From Monoplex corrugatus (lineage: Eukaryota > Mollusca > Gastropoda > Littorinimorpha > Ranellidae): 64,000 bases of DNA. The translations under genes and the position numbers were made by a program. Below the pieces are notes generated by a model that was not told the origin of the DNA, did not search any database, and saw nothing but the letters and a program-made list of their open reading frames with translations. Each line of letters starts with the position of its first letter. Position 1 is the first letter of the stretch. The DNA is taken from contig JAPXFY010000031.1 in assembly GCA_030674185.1 (NCBI GenBank), positions 42,413,949 through 42,477,948 of the forward strand, given 5' to 3'. Positions 34,832 to 47,835 of the stretch are shown here, one piece after another.

Positions 34832-34864
34832 ATGATTTTGGCGTATTCTTTTTGAAACACCCTG
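34832..34864 (-). repeat. Right terminal inverted repeat
   Basis: Reverse complement of the left end, finishing in GAAACACCCTG just before the TA duplication. Confidence 0.95.
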
Positions 34865-34866
34865 TA

Positions 34867-36110
34867 TGATAAGATAGTGGTACTTGCTGAATTTTATGTT
34901 TACAGAGGCATGATACACAAACTTAAACCAAATACACGGCATTTTGAACGACTGAAAAACAACAAAATTATTTCTCATAGATACTTACATTTTCAGAAGT
35001 GTTGTCCAGTAATCCATACCAAACAATATAGACAAGTAGTCAGAGATAGTCATATGAAGATAAGGCATCCCCTAGTGTTCTTATTCATTAAAACCACTCA
35101 ACTTAATTGATATAAAGGAGTGAAGTGACAACAGCATGATGCTTATGTCTGGTCCCCAGTCAAGGTTACTGATGCCTTGTTCCCTTTGACAAGTATTTTC
35201 CACTTGCATGTTTGCAATATGTTTTTCTGACTTACATGAAACGTACGCATGTTTTCTTTTGCTTTTTCATAATTCAAATTTCACTGTTTTCCCCATCTTT
35301 GCTTCACAAAAACATGATGTTTCAGAAATTGTTGTACTGGCACCAAAGTTCAACATTGGCGAAATAAAAACAAGAGACACAAAACTAGAATAATGACACG
35401 TATTTGATATAACCAAACAAGACGGGGGCCAGTTCTTGCCTTTGGTGAGCGTATACAAAAAACAACAAAGAACAAATTCAGAAAACTGTTTGGAAATTAT
35501 ATCATTGAAATATTTAAAAGATTAAAAGATTTAAAAGATTTCCTCTTGCTCAAAGAAACGTCAGTGAAGTCTGCTACTCATTTTTTTTACAAAGTTTTGT
35601 GTATATGGTTTTGTTGTTTTTGTTTGTTGTTTTTGTTTTGTTTCTGTTGTTGTTATTGTCTTTCATATGCGCTTGACAAAAATCAGTTCGGTGGAAATTT
35701 GCGCCTTGTTTGTTAGATTTATATGCTTTCTGATTCTAATTTTGTGTGTCTGTGATTCTCGTTTGCTTCAACGTTGGCGGTTAATTGATGTAAAATAAGA
35801 GCAGGCAACAAGAAGTCAGTTACCCTGATTATTCAGAAATAGTCAAAACACCTTTGCACTGTTTCCTGAACAGATTGTACAACAGTAAAATTAACCAAGG
35901 AGTGACAGTATGACCTGGTCTATATTTAGCCTGCAGTTTTTGTTTAATGACGTTTTGTGTGTGCGTGTCCCTATTTTGCGTTCAGTGTGTGACGTGAGCT
36001 TTTTGTTTCATTTTATAAGTTTGCTGAACATTTCGTGACTTTTGCTTGTCAAATAAAGGGTCATCAGAACTTTTCCAGTGGACTGATTTGATTGTACACG
36101 CGTCTCCAAC
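34867..36110. other. Unassigned AT-rich sequence
   Basis: Small frames only. A TGACGT-containing stretch (35949-35995) and an AATAAA at 36052-36057 occur without a gene to attach to. Confidence 0.45.
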
Positions 36111-36115
36111 AGACC

Positions 36116-36322
36116 TTCAATCCTCTCTCCCTCTCTCTCTCTCTCTGTCTGTCTCTCTCTCTCTTTCTCTGTCTGTCTGTCTCTCTTTCTCTCTCTCTCT
36201 CTTTCTCTGTCTGTCTGTCTCTCTTTCTCTCTCTCACACACACACACGCACACATACTCTCTCTCTGTCTCTCTCAAACACTCTCTCTCTCTCTTTCTCT
36301 CTGTCTCTTTCTTTCTCTCTCT

Positions 36323-36358
<36 letters not shown>

Positions 36359-36648
36359 GCACACATACCCTCTCTCTGTCTGTCTCACTCTCTCTCTCTC
36401 TTTCTTGCTCTCTCTCTCTCTCTTCGCTTGCTCTCTCATCTCTGTCTACTGCATCTTTCAGCTACTTTCCTTTGAGAGTGTGTGTGTATGTGTGTGTGTG
36501 TTCGTGTGTGTGTGTATGTGTGTGTGTGTGTGTGTGTGTATGTGTGTGTGTTCGTGTGTGTGTGTGTTCGTGTGTGTGTGTGTATGTGTGTGTGTGTGTG
36601 TGTCTGTGTTCGTGTGTGTGTGTGTGTCTGTGTCTGTGTGTCTGTGTG

Positions 36649-36691
<43 letters not shown>

Positions 36692-36728
36692 GTGTGTGTG
36701 TGTGTGTGTGTGTGTGTCTTGTGTGTAT
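36116..36728. repeat. Long compound microsatellite (CT, TCTG, CA, TG)
   Basis: About 300 bases of CT/TCTG with two CACACA islands, then about 250 bases of TG with scattered TATG and TCTG variants. All long frames here are artefacts. Confidence 0.97.
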
Positions 36729-36774
36729 TTCTGGTGGTATCACGTTCTTCCATTACACTTTCATTAGATCTTCT

Positions 36775-37690
36775 ATCTGTCCATTTGACGTGTAGTAGTT
36801 TCCTATAAAAAAAAATCTCTGCAGCCTCAGTTCTTTTGCAATCAGCTTTTCTGAGAGTCCAGGCTTCACACTCACAGCCATAAACCTTGAGCGGAATCAA
36901 CAATTTTAAAAGTTTAATTTTCAGGCCATTTGGTATGCCTCCATCTTTCTAGATATTGTCATGTTGGACTTTTGTTGTTGTTGTTGTTGTTGTTTTCTTT
37001 TTTTTTTTTTTTTTTTTTTTTTGCTTTGCTATCCGAATTCTTATTTTGATGTCATCAGAGCAGGTTCAATCATCAGTTTTTACAGAACCAAGATATTTAA
37101 AGTCTTTAACATTTTCTAAAGGAACTCTGTTAAATTTGTTAAGATGCCTTGATTGTTTTCAGTGTCTTTGCCTTTGATATATAGCACTTTTGTTTTCTTG
37201 GCGTAAACGTTTAAGCCAGCCTTTTTGCCTGCTGCGTCCACCCTGCACAGAATTCTTTTCATACTGGTAATAGCGTAGTATCATTGGCATAGCGCAGGTT
37301 TGTACGTTTTTTTTTCCTCCTATGTTTATGCCCATGCTTTCTATATCAGCATCTCTCATGACCTTTTTCCGTATAGATGTTAAAGACATAAGGTGAGAGG
37401 ATACAACCTTGTCTAACTCCCCTTTGAAAGTTGTTTTTCTTCTTCTTGTGTCACTCTGTGCAGTTTTTGGCAAAAAATACATCAGGAAAGTTGTCATTCC
37501 AGAAGTGCAGTGCACATATTGTGCAGATGTCCTGGCCATTGTGTCCATGGAAATCCTCTGCCCGTGACTGTGAAGTAGAAGCTGATTGTTGTGCAGTACT
37601 TTGCCTTCGTCTCCTAATTCATCCATCCCTGCTTCCAGGGCTTCCGTGGTTGGAGTTAAGGCGCCACTTGTCGCCTGACAGAATTCATTG
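36775..37690 (-). mobile_element. Decayed RTE-like LINE (RT core to C-terminus)
   Basis: From right to left on the minus strand: GELDKVVSSHL...IRKKVMRDADIESMGINIGG (upstream of motif C), then LRYANDTTLL (near 37285, motif C mutated from YADD to YAND), ENVKDFKYLGS (near 37110), and KVYGCECEAWTLRKAD with EIFFYRKLLHVKWTDRRSNE (near 36800-36880). Frameshifts lie between blocks. A (GTT)n-(T)n tract at 36970-37022 interrupts it. Confidence 0.72.
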
Positions 37691-37870
37691 AAAAGTTGTG
37701 AGACTACTTTATAGAAGTATAGGTATCACCCTATACCCCAGCCTCCCCTAGAATACTGACACTGTTTGATCTGTGACTCGCAGCTGGCCCCTATATCTGA
37801 GGGTGTTTCCCCCTATCCTCCACTAAGGGATGCGTTGGGTCGGGGATGGTCGCCCCATGATTTACCCATG
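37691..37870. other. Unassigned transition into the 49-bp array
   Basis: C-rich stretch with a G-rich segment at 37825-37850. No gene seen. Confidence 0.4.
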
Positions 37871-38930
37871 TTCTGTCAGAAAGTTAAAAACAGCAAGTGT
37901 CAATCCAAATAAATGTTGTAGCTGTCTGCTGTGTAAAAACAACAGGTTTCAACCTCATTAACTGTTCTTTTCAGAAGTGCAGAAACAGGAGGTGTGAGTA
38001 CAAATAACTGTTCTGTCAGAAGTATAGAAACAGCAGGCGTCAACGGAAGTAACTGTTCTGTCAGAAGTGTAACAAGAGCAGGTTTCAATCTAATTAACTA
38101 TGCTAACTGTAAGAATTGTAGAAACAGGCGGTGTCAGTGTAAATAACTGTTCCAATTGTTGGAGGTGTAAAAACAGCAGGCATCAGTCTAAGTAATTGTT
38201 CTAAATGTCAGAACAACAGGTAAAAACAACAAGTCTCAATATATGCAACTTTTCAATCAGAAGAATAAAAACACCAGTTGTAAGTCTACGTAACAGTTCT
38301 GTCAAACGGGCAAAAACAGTAGGTATTTATCTAAGTAATTGTTCTGTCAGAAGTGCAAACAGAGCAGGTACAAATCTTAAATAACGGTTCTAACTGTGAA
38401 AAGTGTAAAACCACAAATGCTGATCTCATTGTAATTATCAGAGTATAAAAACAGCAGGCGTCACTCTAAGAAACTGTTCTGTCAGAAATGAAAAAAACAA
38501 ACAGGAAGTGTCAACCTAAGTAACTGCTGTAACTGTCAGAAGTGTAAAAACAGCAGGTAGCAATCTAAGTAACTAGTCTAACTGTCAGAACTATGAAAAC
38601 AACAGGTGTCAATTATACTGTTGTAACTGTCAGAACTATAACAACAACAGGTATCAATCTAACTGTTGTAACTGTCAGAACTATAACAACAACAGGTATC
38701 AATCTAACTGTTGTAACTGTCAGAACTACAACAACAACAGGTATCAATCTAACTGTTGTAACTGTCACAACTATAAACAACAACAACAGGTGTCAATCTA
38801 ACTGTTGTAACTGTCAGAACTATAACAACAACAGGTAACAATCTAACTGTTGTAACTGTCAGCGTGTCAATCTAAGAACTTTTCTATCAAAATGTAAAAA
38901 AAACTTTTTAAGAAATGAAGTGTGATTAAG
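37871..38930. repeat. Old edge of the 49-bp minisatellite
   Basis: Diverged units of about 45-49 bases with the phrase GTCAGAAGTGTAAAAACAGC. A sub-array at 38600-38860 has AACTATAACAACAACAGG and CAATCTAACTGTTGTAACTG, about 48 bases. Confidence 0.9.
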
Positions 38931-41900
38931 TAACTGTTCTGTCAGAAGAGTAAAAACAGCACTGTCAATGTAAGTAACTTTCTGTCAGAAGAGTAAAAAC
39001 AGCACTGTCAATGTAAGTAACTGTACTGTCAGAAGAGTAAAAACAGCACTGTCAATGTAAGTAACTGTACTGTCAGAAGAGTAAAAACAGCACTGTCAAT
39101 GTAAGTAACTGTACTGTCAGAAGAGTAAAAACAGCACTGTCAATGTAAGTAACTGTACTGTCAGAAGAGTAAAAACAGCACTGTCAATGCAAGTAACTGT
39201 ACTGTCAGAAGAGTAAAAACAGCACTGTCAATGTAAGTAACTGTACTGTCAGAAGAGTAAAAACAGCACTGTCAATGAAAGTAACTGTACTGTCAGAAGC
39301 ATAAAAACAGCACTGTCAATGTAAGTAACTGTACTGTCAGAAGAGTAAAAACAGCACTGTCAATGTAAGTAACTGTACTGTCAGAAGAGTAAAAACAGCA
39401 CTGTCAATGTAAGTAACTGTACTGTCAGAAGAGTAAAAACAGCACTGTCAATGCAAGTAACTGTACTGTCAGAAGAGTAAAAAACAGCACTGTCAATGTA
39501 AGTAACTGTACTGTCAGAAGAGTAAAAACAGCACTGTCAATGAAAGTAACTGTACTATCAGAAGCATAAAAACAGCACTGTCAATGTAAGTAACTGTACT
39601 GTCAGAAGAGTAAAAACAGCACTGTCAATGTAAGTAACTGTACTGTCAGAAGAGTAAAAAACAGCACTGTCAATGTAAGTAACTGTACTGTCAGAAGAGT
39701 AAAAGTAACTGTACTGTCAGAAGAGTAAAAACAGCACTGTCAATGAAGTAACTGTACTGTCAGAAGAGTAAAAACAGCACTGTCAATGTAAGTAACTGTT
39801 CTGTCAGAAGAGTAAAAACAGCACTGTCAATGTAAGTAACTGTACTGTCGAAATAAAACACGTCATGAAGAACTGTTAAAAAACAGCACTGTCAATGTAA
39901 GTAACTGTACTGTCAGAAGAGTAAAAACAACACTGTCAATGTAAGTAAACTGTACTGTCAGAAGAGTAAAAACAACACTGTCAATGTAAGTAACTGTACT
40001 GTCAGAAGAGTAAAAACAGCACTGTCAATGTAAGTAACTGTACTGTCAGAAGAGTAAAAACAGCACTGTCAATGTAAGTAACTGTACTGTCAGAAGAGTA
40101 AAAACAGCACTGTCAATGTAAGTAACTGTACTGTCAGAAGAGTAAAAACAGCACTGTCAATGTAAGTAACTGTACTGTCAGAAGAGTAAAAACAGCACTG
40201 TCAATGTAAGTAACTGTACTGTCAGAAGAGTAAAAACAGCACTGTCAATGTAAGTAACTGTACTGTCAGAAGAGTAAAAACAGTCACTGTCAAATAGTAA
40301 AAAACTGTCATGAGTACTGTTTCAGAAGAGTAAAAACACACTGTCAATGTAAGTAACTGTCTGTCAGAAGAGTAAAAACAGCACTGTCAATGTAAGTAAC
40401 TGTTCTGTCAGAAGAGTAAAAACAGCACTGTCAATGTAAGTAACTGTTACTGTCAGAAGAGTAAAAACAGCACTGTCAATGTAAGTAACTGTACTGTCAG
40501 AAGAGTAAAAAAGCACTGTCAATGTAAGTAACTGTTCTGTCAGAAGAGTAAAAACAGCACTGTCAATGTAAGTAACTGTACTGTCAGAAGAGTAAAAACA
40601 GCACTGTCAATGTAAGTAACTGTTACTGTCAGAAGAGTAAAAACAGCACTGTCAATGTAAGTAACTGTACTGTCAGAAGAGTAAAAACAGCACTGTCAAT
40701 GTAAGTAACTGTACTGTCAGAAGAGTAAAAACAGCACTGTCAATGTAAGTAACTGTACTGTCAGAAGAGTAAAAACAGCACTGTCTAATGTAATGTAAAC
40801 TGTAACTGTCAGAAGAGTAAAAACAGCACTGTCAATGTAACTGTCTTCAAATAAAAGTAACTGTAACTGTCAGAAGAGTAAAAACAGCACTGTCAATGTA
40901 AGTAACTGTACTGTCAGAAGAGTAAAAAACAGACTGTCAATGTAAGTAACTGTACTGTCAGAAGAGTAAAAACACACTGTCAATGTAAGTAACTGTACTG
41001 TCAGAAGAGTAAAAACACACTGTCAATGTAAGTAACTGTACTGTCAGAAGAGTAAAAACAGCACTGTCAATGTAAGTAACTGTACTGTCAGAAGAGTAAA
41101 AACAACACTGTCAATGTAAGTAACTGTACTGTCAGAAGAGTAAAAACAACACTGTCAATGTAAGTAACTGTACTGTCAGAAGAGTAAAAACAACACTGTC
41201 AATGTAAGTAACTGTACTGTCAGAAGAGTAAAAGTAACTGTCTGTCAGAAGAGTAAAAACAGCACTGTCAATGTAAGCAACTGTTCTGTCAAAGAGTAAA
41301 AACAGCACTGTCAATGTAAGTAACTGTACTGTCAGAAGAGTAAAATACAGCACTGTCAATGTAAGTAACTGTTCTGTCAAAGAGTAAAAATCAGCACTGT
41401 CAATGTAAGTAACTGTACTGTCAGAAGAGTAAAAACAGCACTGTCAATGTAAGTAACTGTACTGTCAGAAGAGTAAAAACAGCACTGTTTAATGTAAGTA
41501 ACTGTACTGTCAGAAGAGTAAAAAACAGCACTGTCAATGTAAGTAACTGTACTGTCAGAAGAGTAAAAACAGCACTGACAATGTAAGTAACTGTACTGTC
41601 AGAAGAGTAAAAACAGCACTGTCAATGTAAGTAACTGTTCTGTCAGAAGCATAAAAACACACTGTCAATGTAAGTAACTGTACTGTCAGAAGCATAAAAA
41701 CAACACTGTCAATGTAAGTAACTGTTCTGTCAGAAGCATAAAAAAACACACTGGGCAATGTAAGTAACTGTTCTGTCAGAAGAGTAAAAACAGCACTGTC
41801 AATGTAAGTAACTGTTCTGTCATGAAGAGTAAAAAACAGCACTGTCAATGTAAGTAACTGTACTGTCAGAAGAGTAAAAACAACACTGTCAATGTAAGTA

Positions 41901-44135
41901 ACTGTTCTGTCAGAAGAGTAAAAACAGCACTGTCAATGTAAGTAACTGTACTGTCAGAAGAGTAAAAACAGCACTGTCAATGTAAGTAACTGTACTGTCA
42001 GAAGAGTAAAAACAGCACTGTCAATGTAAGTAACTGTACTGTCAGAAGAGTAAAAAACTGTTACTGTCAGAAGAGTAAAAACAGCACTGTCAATGTAAGT
42101 ACTGTACTGTCAGAAGATAAAAACAACACTGTCAATGTAAGTAACTGTACTGTCAGAAGAGTAAAAACACACTGTCAATGTAAGTAACTGTACTGTCAGA
42201 AGAGTAAAAACACACTGTCAATGTAAGTAACTGTACTGTCAGAAGAGTAAAAACAGCACTGTCAATGTAAGTAACTGTACTGTCAGAAGAGTAAAAACAG
42301 CACTGTCAATGTAAGTAACTGTACTGTCAGAAGAGTAAAAACAGCACTGTCAATGTAAGTAACTGTACTGTCAGAAGAGTAAAAACAGCACTGTCAATGT
42401 AAGTAACTGTACTGTCAGAAGAGTAAAAACAGCACTGTCAATGTAAGTAACTGTACTGTCAGAAGAGTAAAAACACACATGTCAATGTAAGTAACTGTAC
42501 TGTCAGAAGAGTAAAAACAGCACTGTCAATGTAAGTAACTGTTACTGTCAGAAGCATAAAAACAACACTGTCAATGTAAGTAACTGTACTGTCAGAAGAG
42601 TAAAAACAACACTGTCAATGTAAGTAACTGTACTGTCAGAAGAGTAAAAAACAAACACACTGTCAATGTAAGTAACTGTACTGTCAGAAGAGTAAAAACA
42701 GCACTGTCCAATGTAAGTAACTGTTACTGTCAGAAGAGTAAAAACAACACTGTCAATGTAAGTAACTGTTCTGTCAGAAGAGTAAAAACAACACTGTCAA
42801 TGTAAGTAACTGTTACTGTCAGAAGAGTAAAAACAGCACTGTCAATGTAAGTAACTGTACTGTCAAGAGTAAAAACAGCACTGTCAATGTAAGTAACTGT
42901 ACTGTCAGAAGAGTAAAAACAGCACTGTCAATGTAAGTAACGTAAGTAAAGTAACTTTGTCAGAAGAGTAAAAACAGCACTGTCAATGTAAGTAACTGTA
43001 CTGTCAGAAGAGTAAAAACAGCACTGTCAATGTAAGTAACTGTTACTGTCAGAAGAGTAAAAAACAGCACTGTCAATGTAAGTAACTGTACTGTCAGAAG
43101 AGTAAAACAGTCAATGTAGTAAGCACTGTCAATGTAAGTAATGTACTGTCAGAAGAGTAAAAACAGCACTGTCAATGTAAGTAACTGTACTGTCAGAAGA
43201 GTAAAAACAGCACTGTCAATGTAAGTAACTGTACTGTCAGAAGAGTAAAAACAGCACTGTCAATGTAAGTAAATGTCTGTCAGAAGAGTAAAAAACAGCA
43301 CTGTCAATGTAAGTAACTGTACTGTCAGAAGAGTAAAAACACACTGTCAATGTAAGTAACTGTTCTGTCAGAAGAGTAAAAACAGCACTGTCAATGTAAG
43401 TAACTGTACTGTCAGAAGAGTAAAACAGCACTGTCAATGTAAGTAACTGTACTGTCAGAAGAGTAAAAACAGCACTGTCAATGTAAGTAACTGTACTGTC
43501 AGAAGAGTAAAAACAGCACTGTCAATGTAATAACTGTACTGTCAGAAGAGTAAAAACAGCACTGTCATGTAAGTAACTGTACTGTCATGAAGAGTAAAAC
43601 GCACTGTCAATGTAACTGTACTGTCAGAAGAGTAAAAACAGCACTGTCATGTAAGTAACTGTTCTGTCAGAAGAGTAAAACAGCACTGTCAATGTAAGTA
43701 ACTGTTCTGTCAGAAGAGTAAAACAGCACTGTCAATGTAAGTAACTGTACTGTCAGAAGAGTAAAGTAACTGTTCTGTCAGAAGTAAACAGCACTGTCAT
43801 GTAGTAACTGTTCTGTCAGAAGAGTAAAAAACTGCATGTCAATGTAAAGTAAACTGTTCTGTCAGAAGAGTAAAAACAGCACTGTCAATGTAGTAACTGT
43901 ACTGTCAGAAGAGTAAAACAACACTGTCAATGTAAGTAACTGTTACTGTCAGAAGAGTAAAACAGCACTGTCAATGTAGGTAACTGTTCTGTCAGAAGAG
44001 TAAAAATCAGCACTGTCAATGTAGTAACTGTACTGTCTGAAGAGTAAAAACAGCACTGTCATATGTAAGTAACTGTTCTGTCAGAAGAGTAAAAACAGCA
44101 CTGTCAATGTAAGTAACTGTACTGTCAGAAGCATA
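38931..44135. repeat. 44-bp minisatellite block, about 115-120 units
   Basis: The unit reads TGTCAGAAGAGTAAAAACAG, CACTGTCAATGTAAGTAACT, GTAC, 44 bases. It is the 49-bp unit with five bases lost around the CAGCA-CTGT and TGT-ACT positions. Units are near-identical on the left. From about 39840 onward scattered one-base indels and scrambled units appear (39848-39890, 40280-40330, 43090-43140, 43760-43860). Confidence 0.96.
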
Positions 44136-44304
44136 AAAACAACAGGTTTCATTCTAAAGATATGTTCTAAATATCAGAAGGGGAAAAACAGGTGATATCA
44201 ATCCATAATCGTTCTGACTGTCAAAAGTGCAAAAATAGCAGATATTAATCCACGTAAGTGTTCTAACTGTCAGCAGTGTAAAAACAGAAGTTGTCAATCT
44301 AAGT
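44136..44304. repeat. Diverged units joining the 44-bp block to the insertion
   Basis: About four older units ending in CAATCTAAGT, which is duplicated on the far side of the insertion. Confidence 0.8.
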
Positions 44305-44855
44305 TACTTTCTCCTGTGGGGATGCTGGGGGCTCTTTCAGTATGAACAGTGTTCCCACCTCCTGGAAATTTTGTGCTAGAAATTTCCTCTTTACTGTCTT
44401 TGTTTCTGTCTTCCTCCTTTGCTTTCTGTAATTTCTTTCTGTCATTTTCTGCCTTCCTAGTCCGTTCACCTTATGTGTTCGATAAAGGCTGACGTACTTT
44501 TCTTCGAATTGATAATTGAGTACATGCATTAAGTGCATTTTGGCTCTAGGGAAATGAGATATGCGGAAGCAATTTAATTTTAGGTAATTTAGGCCCTTAT
44601 GTTTTAGTGTCTTTAATTATGTTTAAATATGTATTCAGGTATATTTTTAAATCTCTGTGTGATAAATTGGACTGAGTGGTCAACTCCCGGACATCTCCTT
44701 AGATAATGTGCGCGAATGCATTATTATGTGTTCTTAATTTTCTTCTCCCTTTTCTTTTTCCTGATGAAGTTTTGTGTACGCTTTAAAATGGTCATAGCCC
44801 TGATGTGGCTCTACGCGGTCGGCTGGGCTATAAACAAAAATAATGGTAACAATAA
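44305..44855 (+). mobile_element. 551-bp insertion in the minisatellite, retrotransposon-like 3' end
   Basis: It interrupts the array between direct repeats CAATCTAAGT at 44295-44304 and 44856-44865. The right end has a GCGGTCGGCTGGGCTATAAA segment followed by an A-rich tail with AATAAT and AACAATAA, like the 3' end of a non-LTR element in + orientation. No coding domain is recognised, so it may be a 5'-truncated LINE 3' untranslated region or a SINE-like element. Confidence 0.6.
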
Positions 44856-47835
44856 CAATCTAAGTAACTGTTGTAAATATCAGAAGTGTAAAAACAGCAG
44901 ATATCAATATAAGTGTTCTAAGTGTCAGAAGTGTAATAACAGCAGGTATTAATCTAAGTAACTGTTCAAACTGTCAGAAGTGTAAAAACAGCAGATATCA
45001 ATCTAAGTAAGTGTTCTGTCAGAAGTGTAAAAACAGCAGATATCAATCTAAGTAAGTGTTCTAACTGTCAGAAGTGTTAAAACTGCAGATATCAATCTAA
45101 GTAAGTGTTCTAACTGTCAGAAGAGTAAAAACAGCAGATATCAATCTAAGTAAGTGTTCTAACTGTCAGAAGTGTAAAAACGGAAGATATCAATCTAAGT
45201 AACCGTTCTGGCAGAAGTGTAAGAAAAGCAGGTACAAATCTAAGTAACTGTTCAAACTGTCAGAAGTGTAAAAACAGCAGATATCAATCTAAGTAAGCGT
45301 TCTGTCAGAAGTGTAAAAACAGCAGATATCAATCTAAGTAAGTGTTCTAACTGTCAGAAGAGTAAAAACAGCAGATATCAATCTAAGTAAGTGTTCTAAC
45401 TGTCAGAAGTGTAAAAAAAACAGATATCAATCTAAGTAAGTGTTCTAACTGTCAGAAGTGTAAAAACAGTAGATATCAATCTAAGTAAGTGTTCTAACTG
45501 TCAGAAGTGTAAAAACAGCAGATATCAATCAATAAGTGTGTTCTAACTGTCAGAAGTGTAAAAACAGCAGATATCAATCTAAGTAAGTGTTCTAACTGTC
45601 AGAAATGTAAAAACAGCAGATATCAATCTAAGTAAGTGTTCTAACTGTCAGAAGTGTAAAAACAGCAGATATCAATCAAAGTAAGGTTCTAACTGTCAGA
45701 AGTAAAAACAGCAGATATCAATCAAGTAAGTGTTCTAACTGTCAGAAGAGTAAAAACAGCAGATTTTCAATCTAAGTAAGTGTTCTAACTGTCAGAAGAG
45801 TAAAAACAGCAGATATCAATCAAAGTAAGTGTTCTAACTGTCAGAAGTGTAAAAACAGCAGATATCAAAGTAAGTGTTCTAACTGTCAGAAGTGTAAAAA
45901 CAGCAGATATCAATCTAAGTAAGTGTTCTAACTGTCAGAAGAGTAAAAACAGCAATATCAATCTAAGTAAGTGTTCTAACTGTCAGAAGTGTAAAAACAG
46001 CAGATATCAATCAAGTAAGGTTCTAACTGTCTGAAGAATAAAAACAGCAGATATCATCTAAGTAAGTGTTTCTGTCAGAAAGTGTAAAAACAGCAGATAT
46101 CAATCTAAGTAAGTGTTCTAACTGTCAGAAGTGTAAAAACAGTAGATATCAATCTAAGTAAGTGTTCTAACTGTCAGAAGTGTAAAAACAGCAGATATCA
46201 ATCAAAGTAAGTGTTCTAACTGTCAGAAGTGTAAAAACAGCAGATATCAATCTAAGTAACTGTTCAAACTGTCAGAAATGTAAACAGCGATTATCAATCT
46301 AAGTAAGTGTTCTAACTGTCAGAAGTGTAAAAAAACAGCAGTATCAATCTAAGTAAGCGTTTAAATGTCGAAGATAAAAACAGCAGAATCAATCTAAGTA
46401 AGTGTTTCTACTGTCAGAATGAGTAAAAACAGCAGATATCAATCTAAGTAAGTTTCTAACTGTCAGAAGAGTAAAACAGCTAGAATCAATCAAGTAAGTG
46501 TTCTAACTGTCAGAAGTGTGAAAAACAGCAGATATCAAGTAACGTTTCTAACTTCAGAAGAGTAAAAACAGCAGATTCGAATCTAAATAAGTGTTCTAAC
46601 TAGTCAGAAGAGTAAAAACAGCAAATATCAATCTAAGTAAGTGTTCTAACTGTCAGAAGTGTAAAAACGGAGATATCAATCTAAGTAACCGTTCTGGCAG
46701 AAGTGTAGAAAAAGCAGGTACAAATCTAAGTAACTATTTCAATGTCAGAAGTGTATTGCAGGTATATCAATCTAAGTACTGTTCATAACTTCAAAGTGTA
46801 AAAAAAACCAGCAGGTGTCATCTAATTAACGTTGTAAATATCAGAAGTCTAAAAACAGCTAGATCAATCTAAGTAAGTGTTTGTACTTCAGAATGTGTAA
46901 AACAGCCAGAATCAATCTAAGTAACCGTTTAACTATCAGAATATTGAAAACAGCTAGATATCAATCTAAGTAAGTGTTCTTAATTCAGAATGTGAAAACA
47001 GCCAGAATCAATCTAAGTAACCGTTCTTACTTTTAGAAGTGTGAAAACAGCATATGTCGATCTAACTATATGTTCTAACAGTCGTAAGTGCAAACATATG
47101 CAGGTATGAATCTAACTTCTAAGCTACAGTTGTAACAGTCAGATATGTAAAAACAGTAGGTATCAATCTAAGTGACTGTCATAACTGTCAGAAGTGTAAA
47201 AAATCACAGGTATCAATCTAAGTAACTGTTGTAAATATCAGAAGTGTAAAAAATCAGCAGGTGTCAATCTAAGTAACTGTTGTAAATATCAGAAGTATAA
47301 AAAAAACAGCAGGTATCAATCTAAGTAACTGTTGTAAATATCAGAAGTGTAAAAAAACCCAGCAGGTATCAATCTAAGTAACTGTTGTAAATATCAGAAG
47401 TATAAAAAACAGCAGGTATCAATCTAAGTAACTGTTGTAAATATCAGAAGTATAAAAAACAGCAGGTATCAATCTAAGTAACTGTTGTAAATATCAGAAG
47501 TATAAAAAAACAGCAGGTATCAATCTAAGTAACTGTTGTAAATATCAGAAGTGTAAAAAAAAAAAAAGCAGGTATCAATCTAAGTAACTGTTATAAATAT
47601 CAGAAGTATAAAAAAAACAGCAGGTATCAATCTAAGTAACTGTTGTAAATATCAGAAGTGTAAAAAAAACACAGCAGGTATCAATCTAAGTAACTGTTGT
47701 AAATATCAGAAGTGTAAAAAAAAAACAGCAGGTATCAATCTAAGTAATTGTTTGAACTATCAGGAGCGTAAAAACATTAAGTGTCAATCTAAGTAACAGT
47801 TCCACCCGTCCGATCTGTAAAAACCGCACTGACTC
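44856..47835. repeat. 49-52-bp minisatellite block
   Basis: From 44880 to about 46700 the unit is GTCAGAAGTGTAAAAACAGC, AGATATCAATCTAAGTAAGT, GTTCTAACT (49 bases). From 46700 to 47150 units are strongly diverged. From 47160 to 47790 a third type has GTAAATATCAGAAGTATAAA and a variable A-run, about 50-52 bases. Together with the left blocks this makes one 10-kb locus of a single repeat family. Confidence 0.95.

Larger units (their letters stand above)
33508..34864 (+). mobile_element. Complete Tc1/mariner-superfamily transposon with intact transposase
   Basis: A 1357-base element bounded by 33-base terminal inverted repeats (one mismatch) and flanked by TA on both sides (33506-33507 and 34865-34866), the signature of TA-targeting Tc1/mariner elements. 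It carries a single uninterrupted transposase gene (33672-34745). The near-perfect ends and open frame indicate recent insertion. It sits outside the tandem arrays, downstream of the host gene. Confidence 0.95.

Noticed and set aside
37871..47835. CRISPR-like regular array
   Set aside because: Direct tandem repeats without unique spacers, in a eukaryotic genome.
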